Shown here: positions 41,790 through 54,300 of the stretch, piece after piece
Layout of the letters: each line of letters starts with the position of its first letter
Numbering within the stretch: position 1 is the first letter of the stretch
Origin: Corallium rubrum
Lineage: Eukaryota; Cnidaria; Anthozoa; Scleralcyonacea; Coralliidae
DNA: 64,000 nucleotides
Assembly: GCA_964035015.1 (NCBI GenBank)
Contig: OZ036015.1
Coordinates: forward strand, 6,154,046-6,218,045
Direction of reading: 5' to 3'
Position numbers and translations under genes: made by a program
Notes under the pieces: generated by a model
Told to the model about the DNA's origin: nothing
The model's database searches: none
What the model saw: the letters and a program-made list of their open reading frames with translations, nothing else

Positions 41790-43830
41790 ATTGCTAAATT
41801 TTTCTTTGAATATGATTATTCACTCAAAAATCACAGTTTTCTTGCAAAACACTTTTTTCGTCTTGAAAAGGACGAAAAACCGTTGTGAAAACGATTTGGC
41901 AGTGAAAGACGGTTATTTTGTACGTGCCACATCACGTGATTCTCAATTTAAATACCAATAACATTAGTCACCAGTGCCTAACAATTCTTACCGCGTGACA
42001 CCGTACCAAACATATATATATACAAACAAATAAATAAAGTATTTCACAGATTTCGTCTCCCTCGCTTTTTCTACACGCGTGTAAAATGGACTCCACGCGT
42101 GTCGAGATTAGCACCCTCACCGGGCTCCGGCCCTTCGGCCGTCGCCCGGCTCGGGGACTATATACAAAATCTATAAATAGTTGATCGGATCTCAAAGCCA
42201 ACCTCGAATTTACACCTGAAGACCCCTGATCATCGTACTTCGGTATTTTAGCAGTACTAGAGATATTCAGCTTATCAAGTTTGCTAGAAGTTGGGCCTTC
42301 AACTGTGTCCTGTTTCAAAGCTCTTCTTCTTTTATCGAAGAAATTGTCAATGTTAATTATAAAATCGCTTTACAGGCTCATCTCTCATGTTACTGCATGT
42401 ACAGTACATGTATACACTATTAAGAGTGGCAAATTTTAACCAACTTTGAGGTAGGTGTTTTGATATTAGATCAAACACAACTTTCGAGTGTTTCAAAATC
42501 AAACAAATCAGGAAATGACTCAGTTGTCAAATGAATTAGTATTTTAAGATAAAGTTTGAGGTAAAAGTTGGCTTAATTAAAGTGTTTGATCACATATCAA
42601 ACCTTTGTCTCACTTATGATTTTCTTATGTTTTTGGTTTATAAATTATTAATGATTTAGAGAAGTATATATCACAGTGCCCTGTATTTACACTATATACA
42701 GTCATGTATATAAGAAATTTATACTGACAAAATATCTTGGCTGTTATATCGACATTACAAAACCTTGACTTGGTGCTTTGTTTACTTGTTTTAGGTGTTG
42801 TTCAATATCTTGTATGAAATTAAGAAACCAAAGTTTGTGCACACCAGAGCTGCTACAATGGCCTGACCACAGAATAGTAGATACACCAGAAGTCTGACTC
42901 TTGTGAAAGTACTAAATTATTCTATAATCTAGTGTCTAAGTGTTACTCAATTGTACATTTTGATAAATTGTTGAAAAGCTATTGTGAGCTGTTGGGAAAC
43001 TTAAAGCCTTGAATATGTTGAAAGCCTTGAAATGAAGAAATATATCTGTTGAAACTACAATACTGAGTATTGTACTGTCTTATTTAAAATACCAGCAGAA
43101 TCACAATGTACATGTACAGTATTAGTGATATGCATAACACTTGAATGCCACTGACAGCATATTTATGACAGGTAAAATGTTGTTTTGGGACACAATGTTG
43201 ATGATCTGGGGTGATTAATTCTTTGAAAGTTTTCATGGTGATAATGTACTATAGATTATTTTTGTGGAACTTCCGGTCAAAATATTTTATGTGGTGTTTC
43301 CACAAAAATAATCTATATGATCTCGGGTGAGTTGTACAAAGCCGAGATAAAGAACAGCACTACTCATGCTTTGAAAACCTAATATAAAATTTTATCCACT
43401 GAATACATGTAGTTGTGTATGTTATAGTGCTGTTCAGTGGATAAAAGTTAAATTGGGTTGTTCAAAGCACCACTAGAATGGTTTTCTAGCTAGGATTTAT
43501 CGACCAGATAAGCTATCCAGGCTTTGTACAAAAATCTGAATTTTACAAGTTCACTTCATGTAAAAGTTTGGGGCATAATATATGCTATGCCATATTAATA
43601 TATGGAAACAGCCAGCAAAGATGTATGTATAGTATGTGCCATGTTCAAATTAGCAACACATATATAAAATGATTTAAAATAACCCATTTTTGTGTGTGCC
43701 TGTGCTTTTCACACATTTTCATGCATTGCTTCTTAAGTCTATCTCTCTGTGCTTAATAGTGGTAGTCACATGTACGCATTACCTATTTTTTTGATATACA
43801 CTATACATACAGCGTTATTCAGATCATTTT
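41790..43830. other. Non-coding stretch upstream of the Helitron gene
   Basis: No gene supported. It has a GC-rich hairpin (CCGGCCCTTCGGCCG) at about 42128-42142 beside a TATATACAAAATCTATAAAT stretch, and repeated ACACGCGTG palindromes at 42073-42100. Further right, inverted pairs occur: ATAGATTATTTTTGTGGAA with its partner at 43296-43314, and TTTATCCACTGAA with its partner at 43432-43446. These look like MITE remnants. Confidence 0.5.
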
Positions 43831-43833
43831 CAC

Positions 43834-44416
43834 CAGTGGCGTCGTGGCTGGAGGGGGGAGGGGGCGACTACAGCCCCCCTACTATTCGATATATTTTCAA
43901 AATTTTGTGGTTGTCGGAAAACTTGATCATCAGTTGACAATAGATTGTTTACAATAATGTAATGACTTACCAGATCGGCTTATTTCGGCCAGTTTGTTCA
44001 TGTTGTCAGCCACAGTGAATTCCCCTTATCCTGCCAGGCATTTGTCATAACTCATAGTAATTTGATTGAATTAATAAGTGAAACATTTCACCTATTTCAT
44101 TATAAAATAAGTTGGCGCGTGAACAACAGAATAAGGCAAATTTCGCTGGATAACTTCGCGTTCATGTACGTCCTGGACTCTTAGTACTTAATGCTATATC
44201 TTCTTCTGTGCGGACATGGAACGTATAATTTAGATTGAAGTGATTCAAACCTGTAGACGGTTAACGTACTGTATACTGTAGTTTTTTAGATCAGAAAACT
44301 TTGTGATGAAATCACTATAATTTCTTTTTTGAAAAATTAAGAAAAAATACACCTGTCGGAAAATTTTGGATTTGAGCCCCCCCGCCTGTTGAACAGCTCC
44401 TACGTACGACGCCACG
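43834..44416. mobile_element. Possible hAT-like MITE (CAGTGGCGTCG ends)
   Basis: CAGTGGCGTCGTGGCTGGAG on the left opposes CGTACGACGCCACGG on the right, and GGGGGCGACTACAGCCCCCC opposes GAGCCCCCCCGCC. The ends resemble hAT termini, but the right end is imperfect and runs into a TTCG microsatellite, so no target duplication can be read. Confidence 0.5.
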
Positions 44417-44418
44417 GA

Positions 44419-44628
44419 TTTCGTTCGTTCGTTCGTTCGTTCGTTCGTTCGTTCGTTCGTTCGTTCGTTCGTTCGTTCGTTCGTTCGTTCGTTCGTTCGT
44501 TCGTTCGTTCGTTCGTTCGTTCGTTCGTTCGTTCGTTCGTTCGTTCGTTCGTTCGTTCGTTCGTTCGTTCGTTCGTTCGTTCGTTCGTTCGTTCGTTCGT
44601 TCGTTCGTTCGTTCGTTCGTTCGTTCGT
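44419..44628. repeat. (TTCG)n microsatellite
   Basis: About 52 TTCG units without interruption. Frames over it (FVRS or NERT repeats) are artefacts. Confidence 0.98.
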
Positions 44629-44639
44629 CAGGAATCGAT

Positions 44640-45085
44640 AGCAATCGACATTTTTGACGGGACATTTTTAACGCGATGTTTCGAACTCCACATGGCACCG
44701 CTTTTAAAGCTTCTGGATGCCAAAAAACCGGCATACTTTGAACATTCAATACTACGTAAATGATTCGTGGTTTCTGCTAGATGCTGAACTTTAGATTGCC
44801 ATCGTCGTCCTAGCTTGCTTAATAGTGACTTTAAGATCTACGACGTCAACCTCAACGACGAAGGATTCTTTAAACAAAACAATTCTTTTTTCAAAACAAA
44901 GAGAATGAATAATTTTCGTCCCCAGAGTAATCTCAACGCCGTCCTCGTTCTTTATACAACGCCACTCAGAGCAATTTCACGTCTTCAGGACGACGTCAAC
45001 GGCCCAAAAAAGAGAACTGTTGCTTGAGACTGACTTCAATACAGACACTACAATCATTTTAGCAATACTGGGACGATTTGGAAGG
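44640..45085. mobile_element. MITE remnants with GTCCTAGCTTGCTTAA terminus
   Basis: 44740-44822 matches 58911-58985 inverted (AAACCACGAATAATTTACGT-like, CTTTAGATTTCCATCGTCGT-like). The 44640-44700 part (TTTTAACGCGATGTTTCGAA) is similar to 47670-47720. Then 44822-45020 has a related interior (AATCTCAACGCCGTCCTCGT) as in 10930-11000. Confidence 0.6.
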
Positions 45086-45539
45086 CATTAAGCCCGCCGC
45101 ACACTAGAGCTATCAGCGTAGCAAAGTTTCACGCGTGACTGTTGGCGTAAGCAAGTTCCCCCAGTGTGCGGTGGCGTTTTGAGCGCTATTGTTCACGCGT
45201 GCCATCGGTGCCGTATATTCAACATGTTGAATAATTTTGTGCACGAGTGAACATTTCCTCCAGGTGTGCGCGCGTTCAAAGCTATCAGCTCACAATAGGA
45301 GGCAAATACGCATGCGTGTTGACTCATTTTCAAATCAATTCGTGAAACATGACCGCCGTTGTTTGCGAAGAAGAGTTTGACTCATCCTTGTAGCTATTGA
45401 TATACCAGGCGGAAAGCGTAGTCTAGTCAAGAAGATAATTGCCCAGCAAATAATTTTCAAAAAAGCCATAACGATAAGGTTTGGAAAAACATAATTTAAT
45501 TAACTAACGTTTCGTCACTATTCAAGTAACATCTTCAGA

Positions 45540-45750
45540 GTGATAAATATTTACACGTTTTCGACTAATATACTTAACTGATATTGAGAAATGGAGAGTG
45601 TTCTCCCTGTAAGGGCCGAAATACCTTTATGATCTGAAATCCTCGTATGTAAATGTCGGCATGTTTCGCCTATATACAACGCGTTACAGCGTTGGCACGT
45701 GAATTTATATACAACGTGGGATCTCAATTGAAAAGGAATTCGATCTTTCG
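45540..45750 (-). pseudogene. Penelope-like GIY-YIG fragment, left arm
   Basis: The minus strand reads VVYKFTCQRCNALYIGETCR followed by HLHTRISDHKGISALTGR. This has the NALYIGET version of the GIY-YIG core and the Arg and His typical of Penelope endonucleases. It is only the end of the protein; no RT is present. Confidence 0.8.
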
Positions 45751-45999
45751 CTTCAAATCCGCCAACAATTAGTTAAGTTAGTTTCTTCAGCCTACCCGCA
45801 TATTAAACTACGCGTTATTTTTCGACCCTCCCGTCGTTTATCTAAATTTTTAGTTTTAAAGATCGAATTCCTTTTCAATTGCGAATCTTTAAAACTAAAA
45901 ATTTAGATAAACGACGGGAGGGTCGAAAAATAACGCGTAGTTTAATATGCGGGTAGGCTGAAGAAACTAACTTAACTAATTGTTGGCGGATTTGAAGCG

Positions 46000-46205
46000 A
46001 AAGATCGAATTCCTTTTCAATTGAGATCCCACGTTGTATATAAATTCACGTGCCAACGCTGTAACGCGTTGTATATAGGCGAAACATGCCGACATTTACA
46101 TACGAGGATTTCAGATCATAAAGGTATTTCGGCCCTTACAGGGAGAACACTCTCCATTTCTCAATATCAGTTAAGTATATTAGTCGAAATCGTGTAAATA
46201 TTTAT
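46000..46205 (+). pseudogene. Penelope-like GIY-YIG fragment, right arm
   Basis: The same GIY-YIG segment as in the left arm, on the + strand (VYKFTCQRCNALYIGETCRH), continuing to LSISQYQLSILVEIV and a stop near 46195. The coding upstream is replaced by the inverted inner segment. Confidence 0.8.
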
Positions 46206-46734
46206 CACTCTGAAGATGTTACTTGAATAGTGACGAAACGTTAGTTAATAAAATTATGTTTTTCCAAACCTTATCGTTATGGCTTTTTTGAAAATTATTT
46301 GCTGGGCAATTATCTTCTTGACTAGACTACGCTTTCCGCCTGGTATATCAATAGCTACAAGGATGAGTCAAACTCTTCTTCGCAAACAACGGCGGTCATG
46401 TTTCACGAATTGATTTGAAAATGAGTCAACACGCATGCGTATTTGCCTCCTATTGTGAGCTGATAGCTTTGAACGCGCGCACACCTGGAGGAAATGTTCA
46501 CTCGTGCACAAAATTATTCAACATGTTGAATATACGGCGCCGATGGCACGCGTGAACAATAGCGCTCAAAACGCCACCGCACACTGGGGGAACTTGCTTA
46601 CGCCAACAGTCACGCGTGAAACTTTGCTACGCTGATAGCTCTAGTGTGCGGCGGGCTTTAAACTGGCTTTAGTTAATCATGCATAAATTATCTTTGATGT
46701 GCCGCGGTTAATATATAGTTATTGACCTTGCATA

Positions 46735-46981
46735 TAGACGAGTTTCAGGGTGTTGCGTGCGCATCGTTTTGGAAAGAAATTGGCGGGCTCTTGGCGGGCT
46801 CCCCACAAAGTAAGGAATGGCAAACAAACTTGCTAGCGAACCAACAACAGCAGAATAACAATGTTTTATATCCAGAAACTGTATCTACACTTTGTTTATT
46901 TTAAACAGTATGTTTAATTTGAGTGGAACTTGCCAGTTTTTTTGAAAAATGATGCGCGCGCAACACCCTGAAACTCGCCTA
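46735..46981. mobile_element. TIR MITE, ~250 bp
   Basis: TAGACGAGTTTCAGGGTGTT on the left opposes AACACCCTGAAACTCGCCTA on the right; the inverted repeats extend to GCGCATC. The 60-residue frame inside is not a gene. Confidence 0.8.
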
Positions 46982-47074
46982 TTAAATGACCTACTTTATT
47001 TTTCACCTTGGCTCGGTTTCCCTTGTTCTTTCAGGGGAATATATTCAATAGCCCCTGGCAAAACAATAGATTAA

Positions 47075-47275
47075 TATTCCCCTCTAATATTCCCCTCTAA
47101 GGCTCTAATATTGCCCTCTAAGGCTCTAATATTGCCCTCTAAGGCTCTAATATTCTCCTCTAAGGCTCTAATGTTGCCCTCTAAGGCTCAATTATTCCCC
47201 TCTACCATTCCTCTCTATAATATTCTCCTCTACTATTCCTCTCTATAATATTCTCCTCTACTCTTCCCGTCTAAT
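47075..47275. repeat. ~21-bp minisatellite CTCTAAGGCTCTAATATTGC
   Basis: About five good units followed by degenerate CTCTATAATATTCTCCTCTA units. CT-rich. Confidence 0.85.
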
Positions 47276-48266
47276 ATCCCCCGCACCACTCCTTATCTTA
47301 AGAAATCCTGTCAACCTCGCCATGTGAAAAATAAGTACGTTATTTCGCCCTCGGTGAATAAATCACATATCCCCTCGTGACCTCAAAATAACCTATACAT
47401 ATCGCTTTAAAACTGCGTCTAGAATACCATTTATGTGTTAAATAACGACAAATATCGTCTGTGTCATGAATAAAGTAATAAGTCGGTTGGCGGCCCTTGG
47501 GAGCGTAGTGACCTCGGTTTCGGTCACCAACCTATACTTATTAGATGATATCAAATATAATGACTTCTTTAAATTGCGGTGCCCTGAACGTTGGCTTGCG
47601 GGCGTAGCTAACTTTCAAACCGCTTTATATTCTGTGTGTGAGTTCGTTCGTTCGTTAGGAAACAATAGTATATTTTTGACACATTTTTAACGCGAAGTTT
47701 TGAACGCCAACAGGGCACCGTTTTTTAGCACTGTGTCTGGTTGTAAAACGTATCTTGCTTTTTAACTGCCGTCGTCGTCCTATCATCTCAAAGACAACCG
47801 AATCTAAACATAGCGTCACATAGCCCTTTAACCTCCCCCCCCCCCCCCCTCCCAGACAATTTGCTTTACGTAAACAAGATAAGAGGTCCTTGTTCTACTA
47901 ACGTGTTAAGTTGAACGAGCGGAAGCACTCTGGACTCCTGCGTTCTCTAAATTTCCATTCTGAGTGTTTCCTCTCACTTTCCTTCCGTCATCTTAGTAGC
48001 TAAACACGAACGAAAACTGCATGAAAACGAAAAAGAAAAAGCTCTTGATTCGTTCAATTATTTACACAGTACACAAATCAGAAATGAAAAACGAAACATT
48101 GCACAAAAAATATATAAGTATCGAAAACGCTATGATGCAGTAAGACACTTAACGTCCTACGCTAATTTATGTCCAACTGTCATCTCTAATATACTCTTTG
48201 AAAACTACGACTTCCTCTCAGTTAAGGAGTTATCAGTTTTATCTTGAAACAACAACTTAGGCTAGG

Positions 48267-48330
48267 ATGTACGGGTTGTTTTTCGTTGGAGTTACTCTGC
48301 TCGTGTTTTTTACCAACTTAGTAAAGTCAG
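48267..48330 (+). CDS. Lectin gene exon 1, signal peptide
   Basis: The ATG at 48267 opens 21 codons plus one base, with a hydrophobic core LFFVGVTLLVFF and a cleavage-like VKSG end. Donor GTAAGT follows at 48331. It falls outside any long open frame. No clear TATA box is seen upstream, and the 5' UTR limit is unknown. Confidence 0.78.
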
Positions 48331-51300
48331 GTAAGTGTAAAACTATTCAAATTTGATACAATTAACCGTAATAATAAGATAATTAACACACATGAGTTAA
48401 GATAAGACAAAAGGAGTTGGTCATTTTTTAACTTCCTTCCAACGTTATTTTTAAGTCGAACCGAAACTGCAACAAGATATATTCGAGCCCGAGAAATGGT
48501 GCCCGCTTGACGGAAGATGTGTGTATAACATCTGTCACTCCCAATATTGATTATTTTAATTTAACTCTAAACTATTTTACTGGTTAAAGGAAGAACCCTC
48601 AGTCATCCTGGGCAGCAATGGGTCAACAAGTGATTAACCTATTCCTGCCTGAGCTGGCCAAAAATGGCCCCTGTATTGTTTTACTCTGTCTAACACCAGA
48701 TGATTTTGCTGGTTAAAGAGAGAACCCTCAGCCATCCTAGGCAGCAATGAATTAAGAAGCGATTAACCCATTCCTGCCTGAGCTGGCCAAAAATGGCCCC
48801 TGTATTGTTTCACCGCTCTGTCTAACACCAGTTGATTTTACTCATCAAACTGAGAGAACCCTCAGGCATCCTACAATCGTGAGCAAAAATTATTGAGACA
48901 AGCAGTTTATTGGCCCCCTCCCTCCGATAACAAGTGATTCTTGCTTTCCCCCCCCCCCCCCCCCTCGTGCAATGTTGTTAAAACGATTTTGAGGCAAGGG
49001 GTTATCTAATAATATGTTTTCAACATTGTTAATGGGGGAGGGGGGCATACACGTGAAAAAGATCGCCAAAATGTGAAGAGTCTCGTTATTTTTGCACGCG
49101 ATCAATCGCGTGCAAAAATTATTGAGACAAGCAGTTTATTGGCCCCCTCCCTCCTATAACAAGTGGTTCTTGCCCCCTCCCCCCCCTCCCCTCCCCCTCG
49201 TGCAATGTTGTTAAAACGATTTTGAGGCAAGGGGTTATCTAATAATATGTTTTCAACATTGTTAATGGGGGAGGGGGGCATACACGTGAAAAAGATCACC
49301 AAAATGTGAAGAGTCTCATTATTTTTGCACGCGATTGTAGGCAGCAATGAGTTATAACAAGTGATTAACCCATTATTCCTGCCTGAGCTGGCCAAAATGA
49401 GCCCTTTTTTATTTTATTCTGTCTAACACCAGATGATTTTACTCATCAAAGAGAGAACCCTAAGAGCTGTTCTGCACATCAAGCGAGTTATCTCGGGGTA
49501 GGGTTATCCCCCCCCCCTCCCCCCTCACCCCGCGAGATATCTCGAATTTAGTTCACATGAGACCGAGATAACTCGGTCTCGGTCTGAGTGATATAGGGTA
49601 CCCTAGGGCCAGAGTTAATCATATCTCCATGTGAACGCTTTCAACCGAGTTATCTCAGGGAGTGAGGTCAACTTTTGTAATATTTAAAACACGAGCAGGA
49701 GTGTTCTATCAGATTTAAAACCACGAGGGAGCAGCCCGAGTGTTTTAGATCTGGTAAAGCACGTGATGCGATTGTTTTGATTGGCTTCAAAAACGATCCG
49801 TTTTTGAATGTTATGTTCATTAGTATTCTTTATATAAAATTGTATGTTCATTAGTGTTCTTTATATAAAATTGTATGTTCATTAGTGTTCTTTATATAAA
49901 ATGTATGTTCATTAGTGTTCTTTATATAAAATATTATGTTCATTAGTCTTCTTTATAATTGTATGTTCATTAGTTCTTTATGTAATATGTAAAGGCCGAC
50001 AATGAGGACTAGACCGGATTTTCAAGTACAAGGAATTCGTTCCAGTCCGAGACGAAGCCGAGGACTGCAACGAATTCCGAGTACTTGAAAACCCGGTCTA
50101 GTCCGAATTGGAGGCCTGTACATGACTTCTCAAAATCACTTAGTGTATTCCCAAAATGAATTAGTGCATTAGTAATTAGTGTATGGGTGAATAACCGATT
50201 GTGTGAAGTAATATTTCAAGTCCAAGGACTTGAAATATTATTTCCAGTCCTTGGACTGGAAATAATATTTCAAGTCCTCTGCCCAGTACTTCCCTGGTAT
50301 TTCAAGTCCCTTCACATGGTGCAATTCAGCGCTTCTGATTGATTGATTATCTCATGAATTGTTAATGAGTTTGAGAAGTTATTGTTCAAATACGAGACGG
50401 AGGACTTTAGCGGGATTTCAAAGTCCGAGTGCTTTTTAAAAGGCGAGCCAAAGGCAAGTCTTTTTAATGCACGAGGGCCCTGTAATCCCGGTAAAGTCCG
50501 ACGTCGAGTATTTGAACTGACTTCTCAAACTCAAAACTCCGAAGATACGTCTGAAACGTAACATAATTTGCCTTATTTCAAAGTACTAATTTTCCTCCGA
50601 TTTCAAAGTACTGATTAAACATTAATTTCTTTTGTTTTTGGTTCATGAATTATTAATGATTTGAGAAATAACATTGTATGTCATTGGTATTCTTTCTGAC
50701 GTCAAGAAGTTTTATCAGGTATAAAACCACGGACATGGTACTGATTTCCTTTGTGTTTTCCTCGTGAATTATTAATGAGTTTTTGAAGTAATATATGAAC
50801 AACGAGAGCGAGTGTTTCACCGGGATATCCAAACACGAGAAAAATTGTATGAAAACACGAGCGCGAAGCGCGAGTGTCTTTGTTAATTGTTTTCGAGTGT
50901 TTGGATATCCCGGTGGGACACGAGCTCGAGTTGTTCATATGACTTCTCAAATGAATACGATTTTAATGAATGTTCAATAAACTCTCGTGGGCTGGTGATA
51001 ACCAAGGTGTACAAAATTTATTCATACCGAGTTGTTTGTCAAGAAGAAGCATGGTTGAAGCCGCGTATACTTGACTTTGTCGTCTTTCAAATGGCTGAGG
51101 ATGTTTTGGCTATATTTGAAAACTCAAAGAAGTTTGAGAAGCATTCAGTTAAGAAATTCGAAATTTTCGACCAGAAAAGGAGCGACAAATACCTTAATTT
51201 TATCGTTACCAACACACCGTGACTGTTTGCATGTAGCTGAGAAGGCGACCAGAGTTTATTAGCTCACAAGCCTATCTTCGCTTGGCTGTTTTACCGATTC

Positions 51301-54300
51301 ATTTTGTCGTTCAACCGTTGTTCTTTGAAAGAAAATTACTATAACCAAAGCGAAATGTCATGAAATTTAGCTGGCGATGTGTCGTGATTGTTTGTCTTCT
51401 CTTCTCATTCTGATATGTCTGTTAGCTTGTGTTGAATGCGTAATTGAGATATTTGAGGAAGATCACCAGTGACTTTCATCAAATATCTTAATTACGCATG
51501 CAGAAAAAATCTATTGTAGTCTTTAAAAGCTGAGGGTACAGGTTTTACTGGGATATCCAAATGCCATCTCGTGATCAAATGGGCCTTTATTATTGGTTAA
51601 TTAGCTCATGAATTATTCATGATTTGAGAAGTATAATTAATACGCATGCATGTGTATCCACTAAATCATAGTCAATCGAGATATGGTCTGGAAACTAAGC
51701 AATCTTCAAAGCGCCTATAATGAGCTGGGATTTTATGTTGAACCACACCTTACACCGTGCACATCCTTTGTTTTAAGTTTATTAATATTTAAACACGGTT
51801 GAGTGATTAAACTGAAACGTTGCTATTGGACAATTCGTTCATTATCTAAAATACAATGTGTTCAGTGACCGTGAACCGTTCGCCTTTATAGGCGAACAAA
51901 AGATAGAACAAAGACTTTAGTTGGGTTTCCAGACCATATCTCGATTGATTATGACCAAATCGCAGTTTCATTTAGGCCCACATATAAATTAGTTTCCTAT
52001 TCAATTTGGGCCCCTATGCAAATTACATCGTGTCTATTAAAACATAACGGGAAGATAACATAGGCTGGGACTGTGTTTTCATGTTTTGAGTTCATTATTT
52101 TTAGACACTACGTTTAGGATTATTGTCAAGGATAATCGATAAGCAAATTTTATCCTTATCGAATACCTAAACATTAAAAAGTTTCTGAAATCAGAAATGT
52201 TATGTTTACTACGGGTGCTTCAGCCTCATGTTATAAAAGAATTCGCATATAGCCATTCACAGCCGATCTGTATCTGCATGATTTACTACGACTTGCTTGC
52301 AGCTCGCCTAGCTTCCAAATCAGATACAGATCGCTGGTTCATGCTTTCAGGGGGGCGCCCCCCCCCCCCAATATTTTATAAAGGGGGGCCAGAATAGCTT
52401 TCGCCCCTCCACCTCCACCCCCACCCCCACCCCCACCCCCACCCCCCAAATAATTGAATTTAAAAAAATTGCATTATAAGTGCGACTTCGATTGCGCTGA
52501 TCGGCCAATTAATAATAATTCACAAATTATAATGAAAGAATTAATGAAAGGGCCTAACGAAAGAGATAGAGGAGACTCTGAAAATGCCATTTCCGACGAC
52601 CTAGAGACTCCAAATTTTCAAAATTTTACCGCTCGCCGCCAACCATGGTGGCGCCTCGTGGGAGTGGACCCCCCTAAGTTTATCAAGCTTCCTACGCCCC
52701 TGCATGCTTTATCTACATGTATTACATAAAGACCTCGCTTTCTCTAGTCAGTTATTAAGCAGTTAATAACCATTCTTTATTGAACTTTATAGAGGAAAGC
52801 AGTTGCCCAAGTGATGAGTGGAAGCAATTTGGTTGTTCATGTTATCTCGTCGCTTCGTCCAATGAACGTTTGAACTGGAGTGCGGCAAATGAAACTTGTT
52901 ATAGTAACAAGGCATCCCATCTGGCAACCATTCGTAACAAGGACGAAGACAATTTCGTAGAAAGATATATCAAAGACGAAAGTTGGATTGGTTTACGAGG
53001 AGAAGCGAATTCAACATTTCAATGGGTAAATGGCGAAAGAAAACTTACTTATGAAGTCCGGGATAAAGAATTGAGCACTCCTGGTTCAAAAACAAAATGT
53101 GTCGCAGCTAAATCAACCAATCATGGAACATGGGTAGCACAGAGTTGCTCACAACTCCATAAGTTTATATGCGAGAGGCCTACTGGTAAGAATTAGCTTT
53201 GCTCAAACATTATTCAACTTTCTCCTGTTCGGAGGGGCTTAGCTTTTTAAAAGATTTTACCGTGGGGGGCCGTTCTCAAAAGGGACTCTTCTTCTTTTGA
53301 AATTTAGAGTCTCTCGGAAATGCCATTTCCTGCATTCTGAGGGGTGATTTTTAAGAACACTGAAGGTCATAAAATGTCATAAAAACTAGTTAAAATACAA
53401 CACATTTCTGACTGTTTCGCTTTGTGTCAGAACTCATCAGCATGGTCACTTTCAAATATAATATGGAAAAAGTTGTGAGAAACTATAAAAAGATTTTTCG
53501 TCACGGTAGGTCACCGACTTTTATTCCTAGTTTTGTGACTACTTTTTCGAGTCCTCGAACAGCAATTGCCCATATGTCGATACAGTCATACAGACAATAC
53601 TGACTCCATTGTCTGGCGCTGTTAGCGGGATTTCACAGCTTGGCCAAGCCATCCGTCGAACCAGTTTGTCCAGTTTGTCGGTAATTTAACTCCGCAATCC
53701 CGCAGCGCGGAAATGGCTACATCAAACCCTTCGTCGCAACTGGCGTTTTCTCACTTTCAGCAACCGTTTATAGTTGGCCCTGGTTATTCCCCAGTGCCTT
53801 TTAAACTGGTCTCGCAGATATTGGCAGAGAAGTTTGTAGATTTCGCAGATCTGCTGTCGGCCAACTTGAATAACTACGAAACGGAACCGCAATTGTTATT
53901 TGATGGCCGTTTAGTTTTAGCAGCAGCGCCTAAAAAACTTCGTCGCCAGATTACGGATATTGTTTACGATTTATTCGTCGGTGTTGATTTCACACTGTGC
54001 AATCCGTGGAAGGATTTGAACCAGTATAAACTCTTGATTCTGCGAACGTACTGTCAATATTTGGGGCGCGTGTGGCATAGCTACGATGTTGCCTTCCGTG
54101 AGCAGGCTGCAGCAACGCGATTAACGGATTGGTCGAAGTTTGACGTTCAGTTATTTAATTTTCATGCTGCTGGCGCGAATGTGAAGGGATTGGCGGAGTC
54201 GTCGCCGACAAATGCTGTTATTACTACTGGAGATGAGTCTCGCGGAAACGAGCGCTCTTCAGTGCGCTGTATTTCTTGGAATGCTGGGAGATGTCTTGCC

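Larger units (their letters stand above)
45090..46660. mobile_element. 1.57-kb near-perfect palindrome of Penelope-like element ends
   Basis: The left arm (from AAGCCCGCCGCACACTAGAG) and right arm (to CTCTAGTGTGCGGCGGGCTT) are inverted copies of about 780 bp around a centre near 45875. Only a few mismatches are seen (such as ACACGTTTTCGAC against ACACGATTTCGAC). Each arm contains the GIY-YIG endonuclease end of a Penelope-like element reading outward, plus an inner coding segment (YPHIKLRVIFRPSRRLSKF) in the opposite sense. Penelope-like elements are known to form partial inverted or tandem copies. Confidence 0.8.

Noticed and set aside
41968..42318. 116-residue minus frame upstream of the Helitron
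   Set aside because: No recognisable domain. It spans a GC hairpin and AT-rich sequence, and there is no splice or start support.
44315..44763. Frames with NERT or SFVR repeats
   Set aside because: Translation of the TTCG microsatellite.
46722..46904. 60-residue plus-strand frame
   Set aside because: Lies within a TIR MITE, and no family is recognised.
49102..49395. 97-residue minus frame repeated at 48890-49105
   Set aside because: Open frame across the MITE dimer, including poly-C/poly-G tracts. Explained by tandem duplication of non-coding DNA.
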